This document shows positions 1 through 11,033 of a DNA stretch of 64,000 nucleotides, in pieces. The stretch is from Dipteris shenzhenensis (taxonomy: Eukaryota > Polypodiophyta > Polypodiopsida > Gleicheniales): assembly GCA_047967505.1 (NCBI GenBank), contig CM106538.1; one strand, 5' to 3'. Every line of letters starts with the position of its first letter. Positions within the stretch are counted from its first letter, which is position 1. The position numbers and the translations under genes are program-made. A model generated the notes under the pieces. That model worked only from the letters and a program-made list of their open reading frames with translations. It made no database searches and was not told the origin of the DNA.

Positions 1-345
1 ACCATATCCATGTACATGTGAACCTTTAAAGAAGCAAGCACTTAAGTCATCATAGCCATGCCTAAAAAGGAAGCTTGATTGTTACTGAAAGGTAGACTGT
101 GGTTCTATAGTATTGAATGTGTTTTTGGTTTAGCAGAATGCAGAGGGCATGTACAGCCCCCATGAAAATTCCCAAATCTGCATCCCAATGGGCCATCACT
201 AAGGTACACTACCATTTTCTTCTACTAACCAAAGTTAAATTCTAGTATTAATCCTTTCTTGTGTCTATCTATGATCCTTCGATTTTCAAAGAAAAAATAG
301 AATTTTGGAGGTGGATTAGACCTCTATCATTGATTGTCTTCCTTG
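1..345. other. Intergenic, nothing recognised
   Basis: AT-rich sequence without a convincing reading frame, repeat or RNA gene. Confidence 0.5.
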
Positions 346-515
346 ATTGTTGGAGATTTTAACCACAAAGATTGTCTTACGGAATGGTCAAATATTATAT
401 CTAACTTCAATCTTATTAAGCTAGATGACCTTGGATCACTTAGTGTTGCTACTTGGATGAGGACGAAGAGCCCCAATTGTAGATAGTAAGCGAAGTTGGA
501 TAAAATTTGGTTACT
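346..515 (+). pseudogene. LINE endonuclease-like remnant
   Basis: A plus-strand frame from 346 reads IVGDFNHKDCLTEW and continues to a stop pair near 485. GDFN followed by a charged stretch is the usual central motif of the apurinic-type endonuclease of plant LINEs. A further KLDKIWL resembles the RLDRF segment that follows in that domain. Only about 50 codons remain, with stops, and no start or flanking domain is visible. It may be the 5' part of the LINE whose later pieces lie at 1510-1895 and 3229-3985, but nearly 1 kb of unrelated sequence separates them. Alternative: chance similarity. Confidence 0.35.
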
Positions 516-1509
516 TGGATTACTTGGATGAGGTAGAAGACCTTGGAAAAAATGGATGGCCCCTGCCTTGAGAAGTAAAGCATAAAGGCCAAGCCATAAC
601 ACCGCTAAAATATTACATGATCTTATAAGACAAAGATATTTTAAATAATTAAAGGGATTGAAGCTTAGCCCTGATGCTCCATAACTCATAGCTCAATGTT
701 GAGCCAAAAGTCTAGCATAAAGGCCTAGCCATAATCCTTAGGGAAAACTTGTGGCAAATAGAAGGATTGCAAATTCACCATAATGCCCCACAAATCCTAG
801 CCCATAATCCCTTAGAAAATTACGTGTCTTTAGCGATACATGTTGCTTGGCTACAAGTTTACAGCTCACATATAGCATGTTAATCAAAATGACGATGGAC
901 TCTTCCCTACCAATCCTCCATGTTTTTGAATGTTACCTTCCTTGATGCTAGCTTGGCCTCCAAGGCTACAATTGCTGGCATAACTTCCTACAAACATGCC
1001 CGGATAAACATTCGTGCAGTGTCTACCCCTCCATGACCACTAATTCAAACACAAAAAAGGGCAAACTATAAAAAAAATTGATATGCATTACCTTGCAGGT
1101 GTGAACCTCAATTATATGTGAAATACTTTGCATAGTAGCTTAAGTTGCATTTTTGCATCCCAAACGTCTTCCATTAGGAAGCTTTCAAGACACAGTAGTA
1201 GGGTTGATGAGATCTTCAAGTGAGGGAGATTGATGGGCATGGGAGCAAGGTTGATATACTGAATGGCCCTGAGGATGTAGCAAGATGCTCAGTTTTGGGG
1301 GAAATGGGGTCATTTTCAAATAAATTTGGGGTTTTCCCCCAAATTCTATTTTCCTGCCTCTCCCTTCCCTTCCCCCTTAGGCACAATGTACAAAAGATTT
1401 ATTAACCTCAACTAAGCTTCACACTTAGGCACAAAAAGGGGGGCGACTTTAGGACCGGGTCATCTTGATAGATTTTACTACTCAAGTGAAGGTTGGTGGA
1501 TGAAGGCTC
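516..1509. other. Intergenic, nothing recognised
   Basis: Short AT-rich frames only. No domain, tandem repeat or inverted repeat was recognised. If 346-515 and 1510-1895 belong to one LINE, this stretch is an insertion or highly decayed LINE sequence. Confidence 0.4.
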
Positions 1510-1895
1510 CAATGGGGGGGAACGTTGATTGCTAGCTCGGGGATTTCAAATCATGCCCCTCTAATGTGGACCTTTTCCATTCCCTTGCATATTGGGAGGT
1601 CCCTAGATGTGCCATTTAAATTTGTTAATAGGGTGCTATAGAATAAGAAATTTTGCCGGAAGATCAAAGCAATGTGGAAGGAAAGCACGCATATCGTGGT
1701 AGATCCATGCACCAATTGTGATGTTGGGATACAAGGTATCCATGGTTTTGCTAAGAGATGGGCCAAGCAGGAAAGAGACAAATTTTGCAAGGATAATTCT
1801 TTGTTGTCTATAATTCAAGAAAGTCTAAATATGTCTATAATGGGTGATCCCAAGGATGCATATATTTCTACTCGATTGGTGGAGTGTGAGTTGGC
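1510..1895 (+). pseudogene. LINE ORF2 fragment (end of endonuclease and linker)
   Basis: The plus frame reads SSGISNHAPLMWTF, the SDH-type end of a LINE endonuclease domain. It then runs through a lysine- and tryptophan-rich linker including KKFCRKIKAMWKES and GFAKRWAKQERDKF, and ends in RLVECELA. The frame has one stop near 1639 but is otherwise open to 1920. Reading resumes at 3221 with LELAKVARSRF, so the LINE was cut by the element at 1896-3220. Known for the family: this linker joins the endonuclease to the reverse transcriptase. Inference: one LINE copy, non-functional. Confidence 0.6.
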
Positions 1896-3220
1896 CATTA
1901 ACACTAGTTTGGTAACATAACATGACATAAAAGTGTCTTTTTGAGGTTTTGGCAAAAAAATCACAACTTGATGTAGATGTGCTTTTTGGTGATTTCCTCT
2001 CTTGAGCTTAAGGTGGACTCATGAGACTATTTTCTAAAAATATAAGGAGCACAAAAAACTATTACATGTGATTACAAAATGCTCACAAATGTATGGTAAC
2101 ACAGTGTTTCATGCAAACAATACTTAGATGTGAAACTTTATTTAGCATGCCTAAAAATAAAAATGATTTCAATGAGCTATCATTTTTTACAAAGTGTTTA
2201 TAAGTATATAAAACACAAAAAAGTGATACAAATTTATTAAAAATTCATTTTGGCAAGATTAATTTACCAATTAACAAGAGTGGTTAGCTTAGCAAGTTCC
2301 ATTGTAAGTCACATTTCATAAAGAAGCATCATTATATACTACACATAATACCCACAATGTGTCATACCTTAACTATAACAATATTATATCATAAAACAAA
2401 AGTCACCACATCACAGTAAAGGCTAAAATTGAAATAGATTATGTGCTCCTAATCTCAACTACCAAAACAGGTTCCATATTAAACGTCGCTTTTATAGTTT
2501 TGAATTATCTCGCATATAAGTGTTTTGCATATAAAATTTTTAAATTTGTATCACTCATTGAAAGCCTTGAAGGTTCTTATGATACCCTTTAACCCTTGTA
2601 CCCTGAATTTAGCATGAATTACAACATAATGAACAATCAAAATACGATTTGAATTTGGTGTTCTACATGATATTACGTGCCTTAAAACTCACACTCCTCC
2701 CTAATATCCTATTCAAGACATATACAAAGTATGCTTGAGTTTGGAGCTTGTTATACGTGTCAAAGAATTTACAAAAGGTCAAAATTTGCCTCGTTGTGTC
2801 AGCATTCTCCAAAATTATAGTTGAGGCCATAAATTACAATAAGTATGATTATCTAGCTCCAAAGCAATGTAAACATATGTGTTACAGTTATGCTTAGACT
2901 CCAGAACTCACAAAATCTAAAAAAACTCATTCTAATAAATAAGTATGACCATTTTATCTAAAACTTGAGAAAACATCTTGAGATTTCGATGTTAGGTTTA
3001 CCTTCAAACTTTTAGTAGAACTCAAAGTAATAGATGCAAGTTCCAATCCATAATAATTCCAAGTTTTTTTCAGCATATAAGTTATTATGGAAGATAATAA
3101 AAACCCCAAAATATCTTATGGATGCTTTTGAATAATTCTAGGAAGTAGCTAAGTTAACAGGACATAAAAGTGTCCTAGGACATTTTTATGTCCTTCTACC
3201 TAACTAGTGTTAATGATTTG
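1896..3220. mobile_element. 1.3-kb non-coding inverted-repeat element inserted in the LINE
   Basis: The left end (CATTAACACTAGTTTGGTA) matches the reverse complement of the right end at 3196-3215 (CATTAACACTAGTTAGGTA). The match continues into GACATAAAAGTGTC on the left and a near-palindrome around GGACATAAAAGTGTCC on the right (3160-3195). The 8-bp GAGTTGGC lies directly outside both ends (1888-1895 and 3221-3228) and occurs only once in the expected LINE frame, so it is a target-site duplication. The inside is AT-rich with no coding frame. An 8-bp duplication suggests a hAT-like non-autonomous element, but the ends do not show the usual hAT start. A CACTA reading of the ends gives no matching 3-bp duplication. 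Confidence 0.7.
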
Positions 3221-3228
3221 GAGTTGGC

Positions 3229-3985
3229 TAAGGTTGCAAGGTCTAGATTTGTAAGTAGATAGCTATGGCTGAATGTGGTAGACTGTCCCTCAAAAATGGT
3301 TTTTTGGGCAACCAAAAGAAAGCATATCCGAGAGGAGTTGATTGATAGAGTTCAGAATGGGAATGGAAATTTGGTTACTGGATTTGAGCAAATTGTTGCT
3401 GAGAGTTGGTGATTGGAGGCCTATCACTATGCTTAATGTCTCTTATAAATTAATTGCTAAAGTCTTGGTTATCAGGGTGCAAATTGTATACATGCAGTTA
3501 GTGGATGGAGAAAAAAATGGCTTCACTAAGGGCCGTGACATTCTAGAAAATATACGTAACGTGTCTTCAGTGCTTGATTTTGCTTTGGCTTCTAGTCAGA
3601 AATGCATTGTGTTGGGTGTAGACTTCGATAAGGTGTATGATTGAATCTCGAGAATTCATCAAGGTGGTTCTTGATCATATGGGCTTTGATGCTGAGCTAG
3701 TTAGAAAAGTGTGTACCCTTTTTGGCAATGCTTTGGCCATAATGTTCATCAATGGAGGTGTTATTAACAATTAGACAAGTCTGCAATTTTTACCGATGAT
3801 TTGATGACCTTCATGGTAGATTCAAAATAGAGTGTGGATTGCCTGCTATTGCAAGTGCTTCAGTGTTTCTTTGTGGCATCAAGGTTGGTTTGTAGTTTGA
3901 AGAAGACATATGCCCTACGGATGTCTCTTTATCCTATGCCAAACTGGGCTACTTCTTTGCCAGTGAATTGGGTGTCGAGGGAAGT
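3229..3985 (+). pseudogene. LINE reverse transcriptase fragment
   Basis: Plus-strand frames carry clear non-LTR reverse transcriptase blocks: DWRPITMLNVSYKLIAKVL, then NGFTKGRDILENI, then GVDFDKVYD (catalytic block A). After a frameshift come FIKVVLDHMGFDAELVRKV and CTLFGNALAIMFINGG. The catalytic YADD box appears as FTDD near 3790, followed by SLKKTYALRMSL. The stretch normally found between INGG and YADD is missing, so there is an internal deletion as well as stops at 3642 and 3770. It continues the LINE piece at 1510-1895 across the inserted element. The copy is dead and has no visible poly(A) tail. Confidence 0.75.
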
Positions 3986-4139
3986 AGAATGGCCTTTTTG
4001 ATAATGGTGCAATAACATAGAGGGACAACCATTTTGCAAATTAACATGGGAATATGTTTCTTGCAAACGAGGAAAGGCAGCAAACTAATACAGTGTACCT
4101 AGACATTGGTTTTAATACAAAAGAGGATTTTAGCTCTAT

Positions 4140-7100
4140 CAAGTCGACCAAATAGATCAAGATCCTTGGTATATCGACAACGGTGCATCATCTCACATGA
4201 CATCATTAGGAATGGTTCACATAGATGAAAGAATTAGAAGGTCAAAAGAATGTCATCTACACAACTGATAATACACCAAATCTGGTTCAAGGGACAGGCG
4301 TTATCTCTATGAACAATTTCACTGGTACGAAAGGATTGGTGAAAGATGTACTCTACATTTCAAAGCTTAGCAAGAACCTCTTGTCAGTAGGACGAATGAC
4401 GGAACACAAATACCGAGTCATCTTTGAGGGAGATGAATGCATTATCAGAGACAAATCCAAAATATTTCAACTAGTAGCAAAAGGTGTCAAGGAAAGATGC
4501 TTGTACAGAAGAATGCTAACTATAGTACCAGATAAACATGCCATGTCAGCTCAATCGCAACAGATGCCACTATTTACAAAATAGGACAAGAGATATGGTC
4601 ATGTCAATTTTAAGTATTTGTCAGATCTCAAGAATCAAAATATGGCAATTGGGATTCCAAAGCTACAGTTTCTTGGAAAAGTTTGCAAAGGATGTTGTTT
4701 CGGCAAACAAAAGCAAACCAACTTAATTTTGGCAGAAGCACCTCTCATGCATGAGATATTCTTGATTTGATACATACATATGTATGGGGTTATGCCTAGA
4801 CCTGCAGCATCATTGGTTCACTTTACTGAGACTTTACTACTTGACTTTCATCAAAGTCTACAGCAGATATTGTTGGGTCTACTTTCCGAAAGAGAAATCT
4901 AAAGTCTTTTCTAGATCTCAAGAATTCAAAGCCATGGTAGAAAACCAGACAGGCAGAAAGATCAAAGTCATGAGATCAGATAGAGGAGGTGAATACATGT
5001 CTTCAGCATTCATGAACTTTTGCAAAAGTCATGACATTTGAAGACAATTCACTTGTGTAGATATTCCTCAGCAAAATGTAAGAGCTGAAAGGAAGAATGG
5101 GACTTCAACAGACAGTGCTAGAGCAATGCTTAGTGAGAAGCATCTTTCGAATTAGTATTGGGCAGAAACAATAGCTACATCAAACTACTTGCTTAATCGA
5201 CTTCCTACCAAACCGATTCAAGGTATAACACCTTATGAAGCATTCATTAGACACAAACCACACATTGGGCATCTCCGCATCTTTAGTTGCATAGTATATT
5301 CCCACATACATGATGATCATCCAAGAAATTAGATGCGAAGTCACGCAAATGCATCATGGTCAGCTACAGTGAAGATAGATGGTCAGCTACAGTGAAGATA
5401 GCAAAGCATACAAGTTGTATGATCCCATTAACCACAAAGTCATTATCTTCAGAGATGTAATATTTGATGAGGAATCAAAATGGAAAACCTCAAATACACT
5501 GAAGATAGAAGCATCAACTTCTCAGTCATCTATAAGAAAGGTTGATGAAGAAGAGAAAGAATTGCCGAAAACACCCCAAGCAGAGCCACAACAGCTGAGA
5601 CATTCTACTAGGGAAAGCAGACCTTCAGCTAGATTGACATATGCATAGAAAGGCAAAACAATTCAGGTGGAAACTGCCAACTATGCTCTTATGACTACCA
5701 TCATGGCTACAAAAGAGCCAGTGTACTTCAAATATGCAATAGACAAGCTAGAATGGCAAACTGCTATGAATGAAGAAATGGAAGCTTTATACAATAATAA
5801 TAATTGGGAAATATGCGACCTTCCACCAGGAAAGAAGGCCATAGCAAACAAATGGGTATACAAAGTGAAGTACAATCCAGATGGAAGTATTCAAAGATAC
5901 AAAGCCACACTAGTTGCGAAAGGATTTGCACAACAATATGGTTAGGACGATGATGAGACTTATGCTCTAGTAGCAAAGATGGATTCCATATGATTCTTGA
6001 TATCACTAGCAACACTCAGCTGATGGAATGTGTACCAGCTCGATGTCAAGAATATATTTCTCAATGCTTGACGAGGAAGTCTACATGCAACAACCAGCAG
6101 GTTATATTGAGCCAAAAAAGGAGAATAAGGTTTGCTATCTAAAGAAAAGTATCTATGCCTTAAAGCAAGCACCCAAAAATTGGTACAGCAGAATTGACAA
6201 GTATTTTGCTAATTTGGGATACATGAAGTCCAATGCAGATCATACTCTCTACTACAAAGTTCAAGGGGAAGACATTACTATTGCACTTTTGTATGTAGAT
6301 GATCTGATTGTCACTGGAAGTAAGGATAGCTTCATCAGAAAGATAAAACAAGACTTACCTTTAGAGTTCGACATGAAATATATTGGACTTATGCACTATT
6401 GTGTTGGAATTGAGTTCTGGAGAGATTCAGATAGCACATTTATGAGTCAGCTCAAATATGTTGGCAGTCTCTTGAAGAAGTTTCATATGGCAGATTGCAA
6501 GATTGCAGCCACTCCCATGGAACAAAGTTTGAAACTTACTAAAGATTCAAAAAAGCCTACAGTCAATGATGGGTACTACAGATAGCTCATCGGATCTCTT
6601 ATATATCTGACTATCACACGGCTAGATATTTGTTATGCAGTCAGCTCACTAGCATAGTTTATGGCAAATCCAAAACAGTCTCACTGGAATGCAGCCAAAA
6701 GAGTCTTGAAATACATAAGAGGTACAAGACAGTTTGGGATAGAATATAGAGGAAGTCATCCATGATTGCATGGATATTGTGATAGTAGTGACTATGCCAG
6801 AGATCATGAGACGACGACATCGACACAGGAATATGCACTTTTCCTTGGTCAAGGTGCTATATCATGGTTGTCAAACAAACAGCCAATTGTTTCTTTGTCT
6901 TTGATTGAAGCAACATATAGAGCACTCACTACATGTGCATGTGAGGCTATATGGCTAGAAGATTATTGTCAAAAATAGATTACTTTGATGAGTCAAAACC
7001 AACAATACTATATTGTGATAATCAATCGGCCCAAGCAATGGCCAAGAATCCAGTATACTACTCCAAGACAAAGCACATTGATGTTAGAGAGCACTTCATC

Positions 7101-7259
7101 AGAGAAAGAGTGTTACTTGGTGACATCACATTGTAGCATTGTGATAGCAAAGAGAATGTTGCAGATCACATTTTACCAAACCACTAGGTAAAGAGCTTTT
7201 TGAGAAACACCGACTAGCTCTTGGTTTGACGTAGAGGAAGGACATTCTTATTAAAGGGG
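4140..7259 (+). mobile_element. Ty1/copia retrotransposon 1, decayed pol region
   Basis: Ordered copia pol domains are read on the plus strand across several frames. The protease and pre-integrase region starts near 4165 with WYIDNGASSHMT and continues at 4225-4584 (KDVLYISKLSKNLLSVGRM). Integrase covers 4784-5340 (SDRGGEY near 4978, NGTSTDSARAML). Reverse transcriptase covers 5690-6600 (NKWVYKVKYNPDGSIQRYK, KQAPKNWY, LLYVDDLIVTG with the catalytic YVDD at 6292). RNase H covers 6600-7140 (CDNQSAQAMAKNPVYYSKTKHI). At least eight stops or frameshifts break it, so no protein can be made. Gag and the 5' LTR are missing: the copy is 5'-truncated next to the LINE. The order protease-integrase-RT-RNase H is specific to copia. 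Confidence 0.9.
5356..5401 (+). repeat. 23-bp tandem duplication inside copia 1 pol
   Basis: ATGGTCAGCTACAGTGAAGA occurs at 5356 and again at 5379, a period of 23 bp. Because 23 is not a multiple of three, the duplication shifts the frame in the linker encoding VSYSEDSKAYKLYDP. Confidence 0.85.
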
Positions 7260-7615
7260 TGTGATGGAATGTAATTTTTAATCCTTCTTCGATTCCCCAG
7301 AATCATCATCTTGAGGGAAGGCCTACTTCATGATGTTGATCTTGGGGGAAGGTGTTGAGAGTTCACACTCAACATCATGTAATCATGTGTGCATAGCACC
7401 ATCATGTGATCATATGTGCATAGCACTAACCCAATAGAGTGCTATAAGGAAAAGGGTTAAATGCCCTAACCCTAACCCTAAATGGGTTTGTATATATTCT
7501 GCATTTTCAACCAAATCTAGTGTACACTTAGCCATTTGTGGTGTGATCTCTAGCTGTGCCCTCTCTCCTCATCTCCACTCTTCTCCTCTCCCCTCTTCAT
7601 ATTTTGTCAATCACA
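7260..7615 (+). mobile_element. 3' LTR of copia 1
   Basis: A purine-rich TTAAAGGGG just upstream (7251-7259) looks like the polypurine tract. The LTR starts TGTGATGGAATG and is proposed to end GTCAATCACA at 7615, giving TGTGA...TCACA termini. It contains a TATA-like TATATATTC near 7490 and a pyrimidine-rich stretch at 7555-7595. No second copy is present upstream, so the end is judged from the terminal inverted repeat only. Confidence 0.6.
7464..7482 (+). repeat. Short telomere-like repeat inside the copia LTR
   Basis: CCCTAACCCTAACCCTAAA: two CCCTAA units followed by one plant-type CCCTAAA unit, lying about 200 bp into the LTR. Too short to be an old telomere. Confidence 0.8.
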
Positions 7616-7838
7616 TCGAGAGATTGTTGTTGTTGGAATTGGTGTATGAAATGGACTTCCCTCCCCTTGAAAATTTAGCTGAAAACTTTACTAAGATGTA
7701 CGTGTGAGACCAAGCTGATGAGATGGACCGAGCTGTTTGATGATGGTTGCCAATCAGTCAATTTGTTAGTACCATAGCCCCTCGAGGGGTACGTGGTGCC
7801 GTGTGTAGGTCCATGAGTCATCCTTGGCACTTGAAAAG

Positions 7839-7842
<4 letters not shown>

Positions 7843-7879
<37 letters not shown>
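7843..7879. repeat. (GT)n microsatellite
   Basis: About 18 uninterrupted GT units. Confidence 0.95.
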
Positions 7880-7880
<1 letters not shown>

Positions 7881-10800
7881 TCCCATTGACCGCATTCTCG
7901 TAGGTCCGATGCAAAATCCAATGGAGGGCGATAGTCTTCCCATCACAATGGATTCGGTCAGACTACTACCCTAGATAAAATCAAATCCATTATAGGGAAT
8001 AAAGATGACTTTCTCATTAAGTCCATACCCTATTACCATTAGGATAAGTGCAAATGGACCTTACAAGTTCCCATCAAATATGGGATTGATTTCTTAAAGG
8101 TTGTGGTAATATGCATAATTCAAGGGAGTAGATCTATAATAGTATAAATGAAAAAGTAGAAGTATACCCTACCCAACCAATCGGTGGGAGGTAACCAAGT
8201 ATTCATAACCATAATAAGTCCCTTGATTAATCGGTTGAGGACATATGTAGAATGTAGGAAGTGAAAGGCCTCCAACCAGTCAGTTGAGACAATCAATAAC
8301 AAGAATTATAAGTAAAACTTTAATACTAGAATCTTAAAATCCCAAACTTCAATCATAATCTAATAGATCATCCATGATAAATGGACACTTTTCTCAAAAA
8401 TCAAGGCGAGTTGCAATGTTTCCCATAGTTGATTAATAATTTCATAAAGCTAAGGGAAAAGAATATGGATACTCTCATAATCCATGTAAAACCTAGTCCA
8501 TGTTTTCATCCAATAACTACATCTTGGTTAAAGCATTAAGAAAGTTGTATGGATTCTCAGTTTATTTTGTTCGTTGTTCATAGCATTGCTTAGTTCTAGC
8601 TTGCACTGAAGTGCACGTTTGGGGTTTACATTTGAGCTACCAATGAGGTGAGACAATGTAAGTCAACATGGAAAGATCCATGGAACCAATAGTATGGGAC
8701 AATGTAATAAGGGATTATGAAGCTAGAAAGAAAAGAGAGCAGAACACATGAGACAAATGCAGGAGGGAGTCTACTATACATGGACTTGCTGACTTACATA
8801 AGCGAAGGATTGTTAACAAATTTGTAAATTTTTTGATAGCATGACGACTGGCATGGGTGCAAAACTCAGGATTGAACTTTTCAATTCAATATTGCAACCC
8901 CCTTGGGTGTAATGCCTTTGTGACATTTCATCAAGAGAAAAAGGTGGCATTGAAGCATTCACAATACATTGGCCATTGTAAAGCAACCATGCAGTTCCTA
9001 CACATGAGTTGTTTTTGAAGAAAAGTGCATTGACTATGCTAATGAACTCCAACCAGTGCATTCCCCTAGCAAAGGTCTCAAAAGTACTTCAAATTTCTAG
9101 ATGTAGCTTGCATGAGTCAAGATCTAGAGTCTATGCATGGGCTGATGATGGTAATGGACTATGCTCATTGACTGCATGTTGGAAGCAATGCCACACTCAT
9201 GCAATCACTGATGAAACAAAGTAACTTGTACAATCATTTTTGGAGTCCAAGAAAAATAAGAAGGACGTGTGCGAGGAAAGAGTTGGTAGAACTATTTACA
9301 TTAAGCACCCATTGCATCTTCTCAAGGAGCCTCAAGTACAACGTACTAAAGTGCATGATGATAGCACCTACTTTGCAACTTACCCACTGACATGATAGTT
9401 ACAATATTCCTTTGTGGTCACTTTGTGTTCCTAATAGTGTAACATCTATTTTAGGTGTGTAATATTGGTACCCATTTTAATATTCCCTAAAAAATTCATT
9501 AAAATATAACTTTTTTTAAAAAAAAGCTATATTTTGCATAGTCAAAAACTACAAACTTACTAATTCATGCTTTTTTCAAACATCATGCCTACAAATAAAA
9601 AATGACCTTCGTGATATTGCAAACTATATTTTGATTTTCTCTATTCTCAAAGTCTCTCTTAAAAACTAGCTTTAATTATCTTAGTTGATCTACCACATGG
9701 TCTATGTTGAATATGCAAACTATCAGATGTGGAGCAAGTGCAAAGAATGAGTCATAGTAGTTAGCGATAGAGCTTGGAGTGGCCAATCCGCTCCATAGAC
9801 TATGTAAACTATCACCTGATATACCATATTGTCTATGTTAACTATGTAAACTATCACCCCTATTCTACCAAATGGTCTATGTTGACTAAGTAGACTATCA
9901 CCTCTGGAGAGGCAGTGCTAGTGATGGGGCTTGGAGTGGTCAATCCACTCCTTATATGGGAGAAGCCTAGAGATTGAGGTAAAGCCAATGGCATGGTGCA
10001 TAAGAAGGTATGGCATGTGATAGAGAAGATAAAAACTTGAGGGATAACCCTCCACTATTGTGCAAAAGCGGAGGTTGTAGGTCATTTTGTTTGTTAGTGT
10101 TGCTAGTTAGATTGCATTTTTCATGAGAAGGACCTTTGGGGGTCCATGCTATTACTTAGCCCAAATGGTTTCGATACAACAACTCTATGTTGTACTCTAC
10201 ACACCCCACTATACATCGCAGATGGCTTGGATACAATAGCTTTGTGTTGCACTATACACACCCTAGTGTACTATATTGTGGGAATCACCCTAGAATGTAG
10301 GAGATCACCACCCTTCTTCCTCAGCATCCTTTTCAGCAGGTGACCATCAGCAGGTGACCAGAGAGAGTGCCGTCTTGGATATCCGCAGTTTTGCAATATC
10401 TTTTGGGTCATACCCTACATCTTTGAAGGTCTCTCGCGATGTTATCAAACTTTTTTGTAAGTTCATCCTATAGCTCTAGAGTTGAAGAGTGTGCATTTTT
10501 TTTACATGTTGATGGACCTACAAAAGGCGACAATCCAACACTAAAGTTGAAATAAATGGAGTACCTCTAGCTAGTATGTTTCTATCAACAATAAAACATT
10601 AACTTACAACAACTATCTAACTTGCACATAAGTACATGTGGCAGGTTAGTACTCTGTGCATAAATGCTAACTAACATAGGGTAGTTGGGACCATAAGTAT
10701 ACCAGTGTGCGCCCAATGGCATAACTTGTGCACTGAGTAGAATATCTAATACACTGAGTAAAGTACCATATAACATAAGCTAGTTAGCTTTAATTAAATG

Positions 10801-11033
10801 TCAAATGGGGTTGCCATGGTAAGAGAACAATATTACAAGTTTTCTTCTCAAAACAGGGTTTTTAATTTATCATTTATAAAATGTATACCAAGAAGTCTTT
10901 ACTACTATAGGAGACGAAGTCACATGATCTACTACTAGAGAGCATATAGTTTTTCAAAAGTAGAAGAACGCCACATGGGATGAACCCTTGGTTCCAATCA
11001 GGCATGGACTTGAACAACAAGATGTAGTTTACA
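7880..11033. other. Intergenic, no gene recognised
   Basis: AT-rich sequence with only short frames. Between 9700 and 9960 a phrase like TCTATGTTGACTA-GTAGACTATCACC recurs about four times in degenerate form. At 10150-10260 a phrase around GATACAACAACTCTATGTTG recurs twice. These look like decayed local duplications. No retroelement domain was found. Confidence 0.5.

Noticed and set aside
1900-3210. Reading the element in the LINE as a CACTA element starting at CACTAG
   Set aside because: The inverted repeat extends outward beyond CACTAG, the flanking 3-bp words differ (TAA and TTA), and an 8-bp duplication fits the LINE frame better.
7464-7482. Interstitial telomere from chromosome fusion
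   Set aside because: Only three units, and located inside an LTR.
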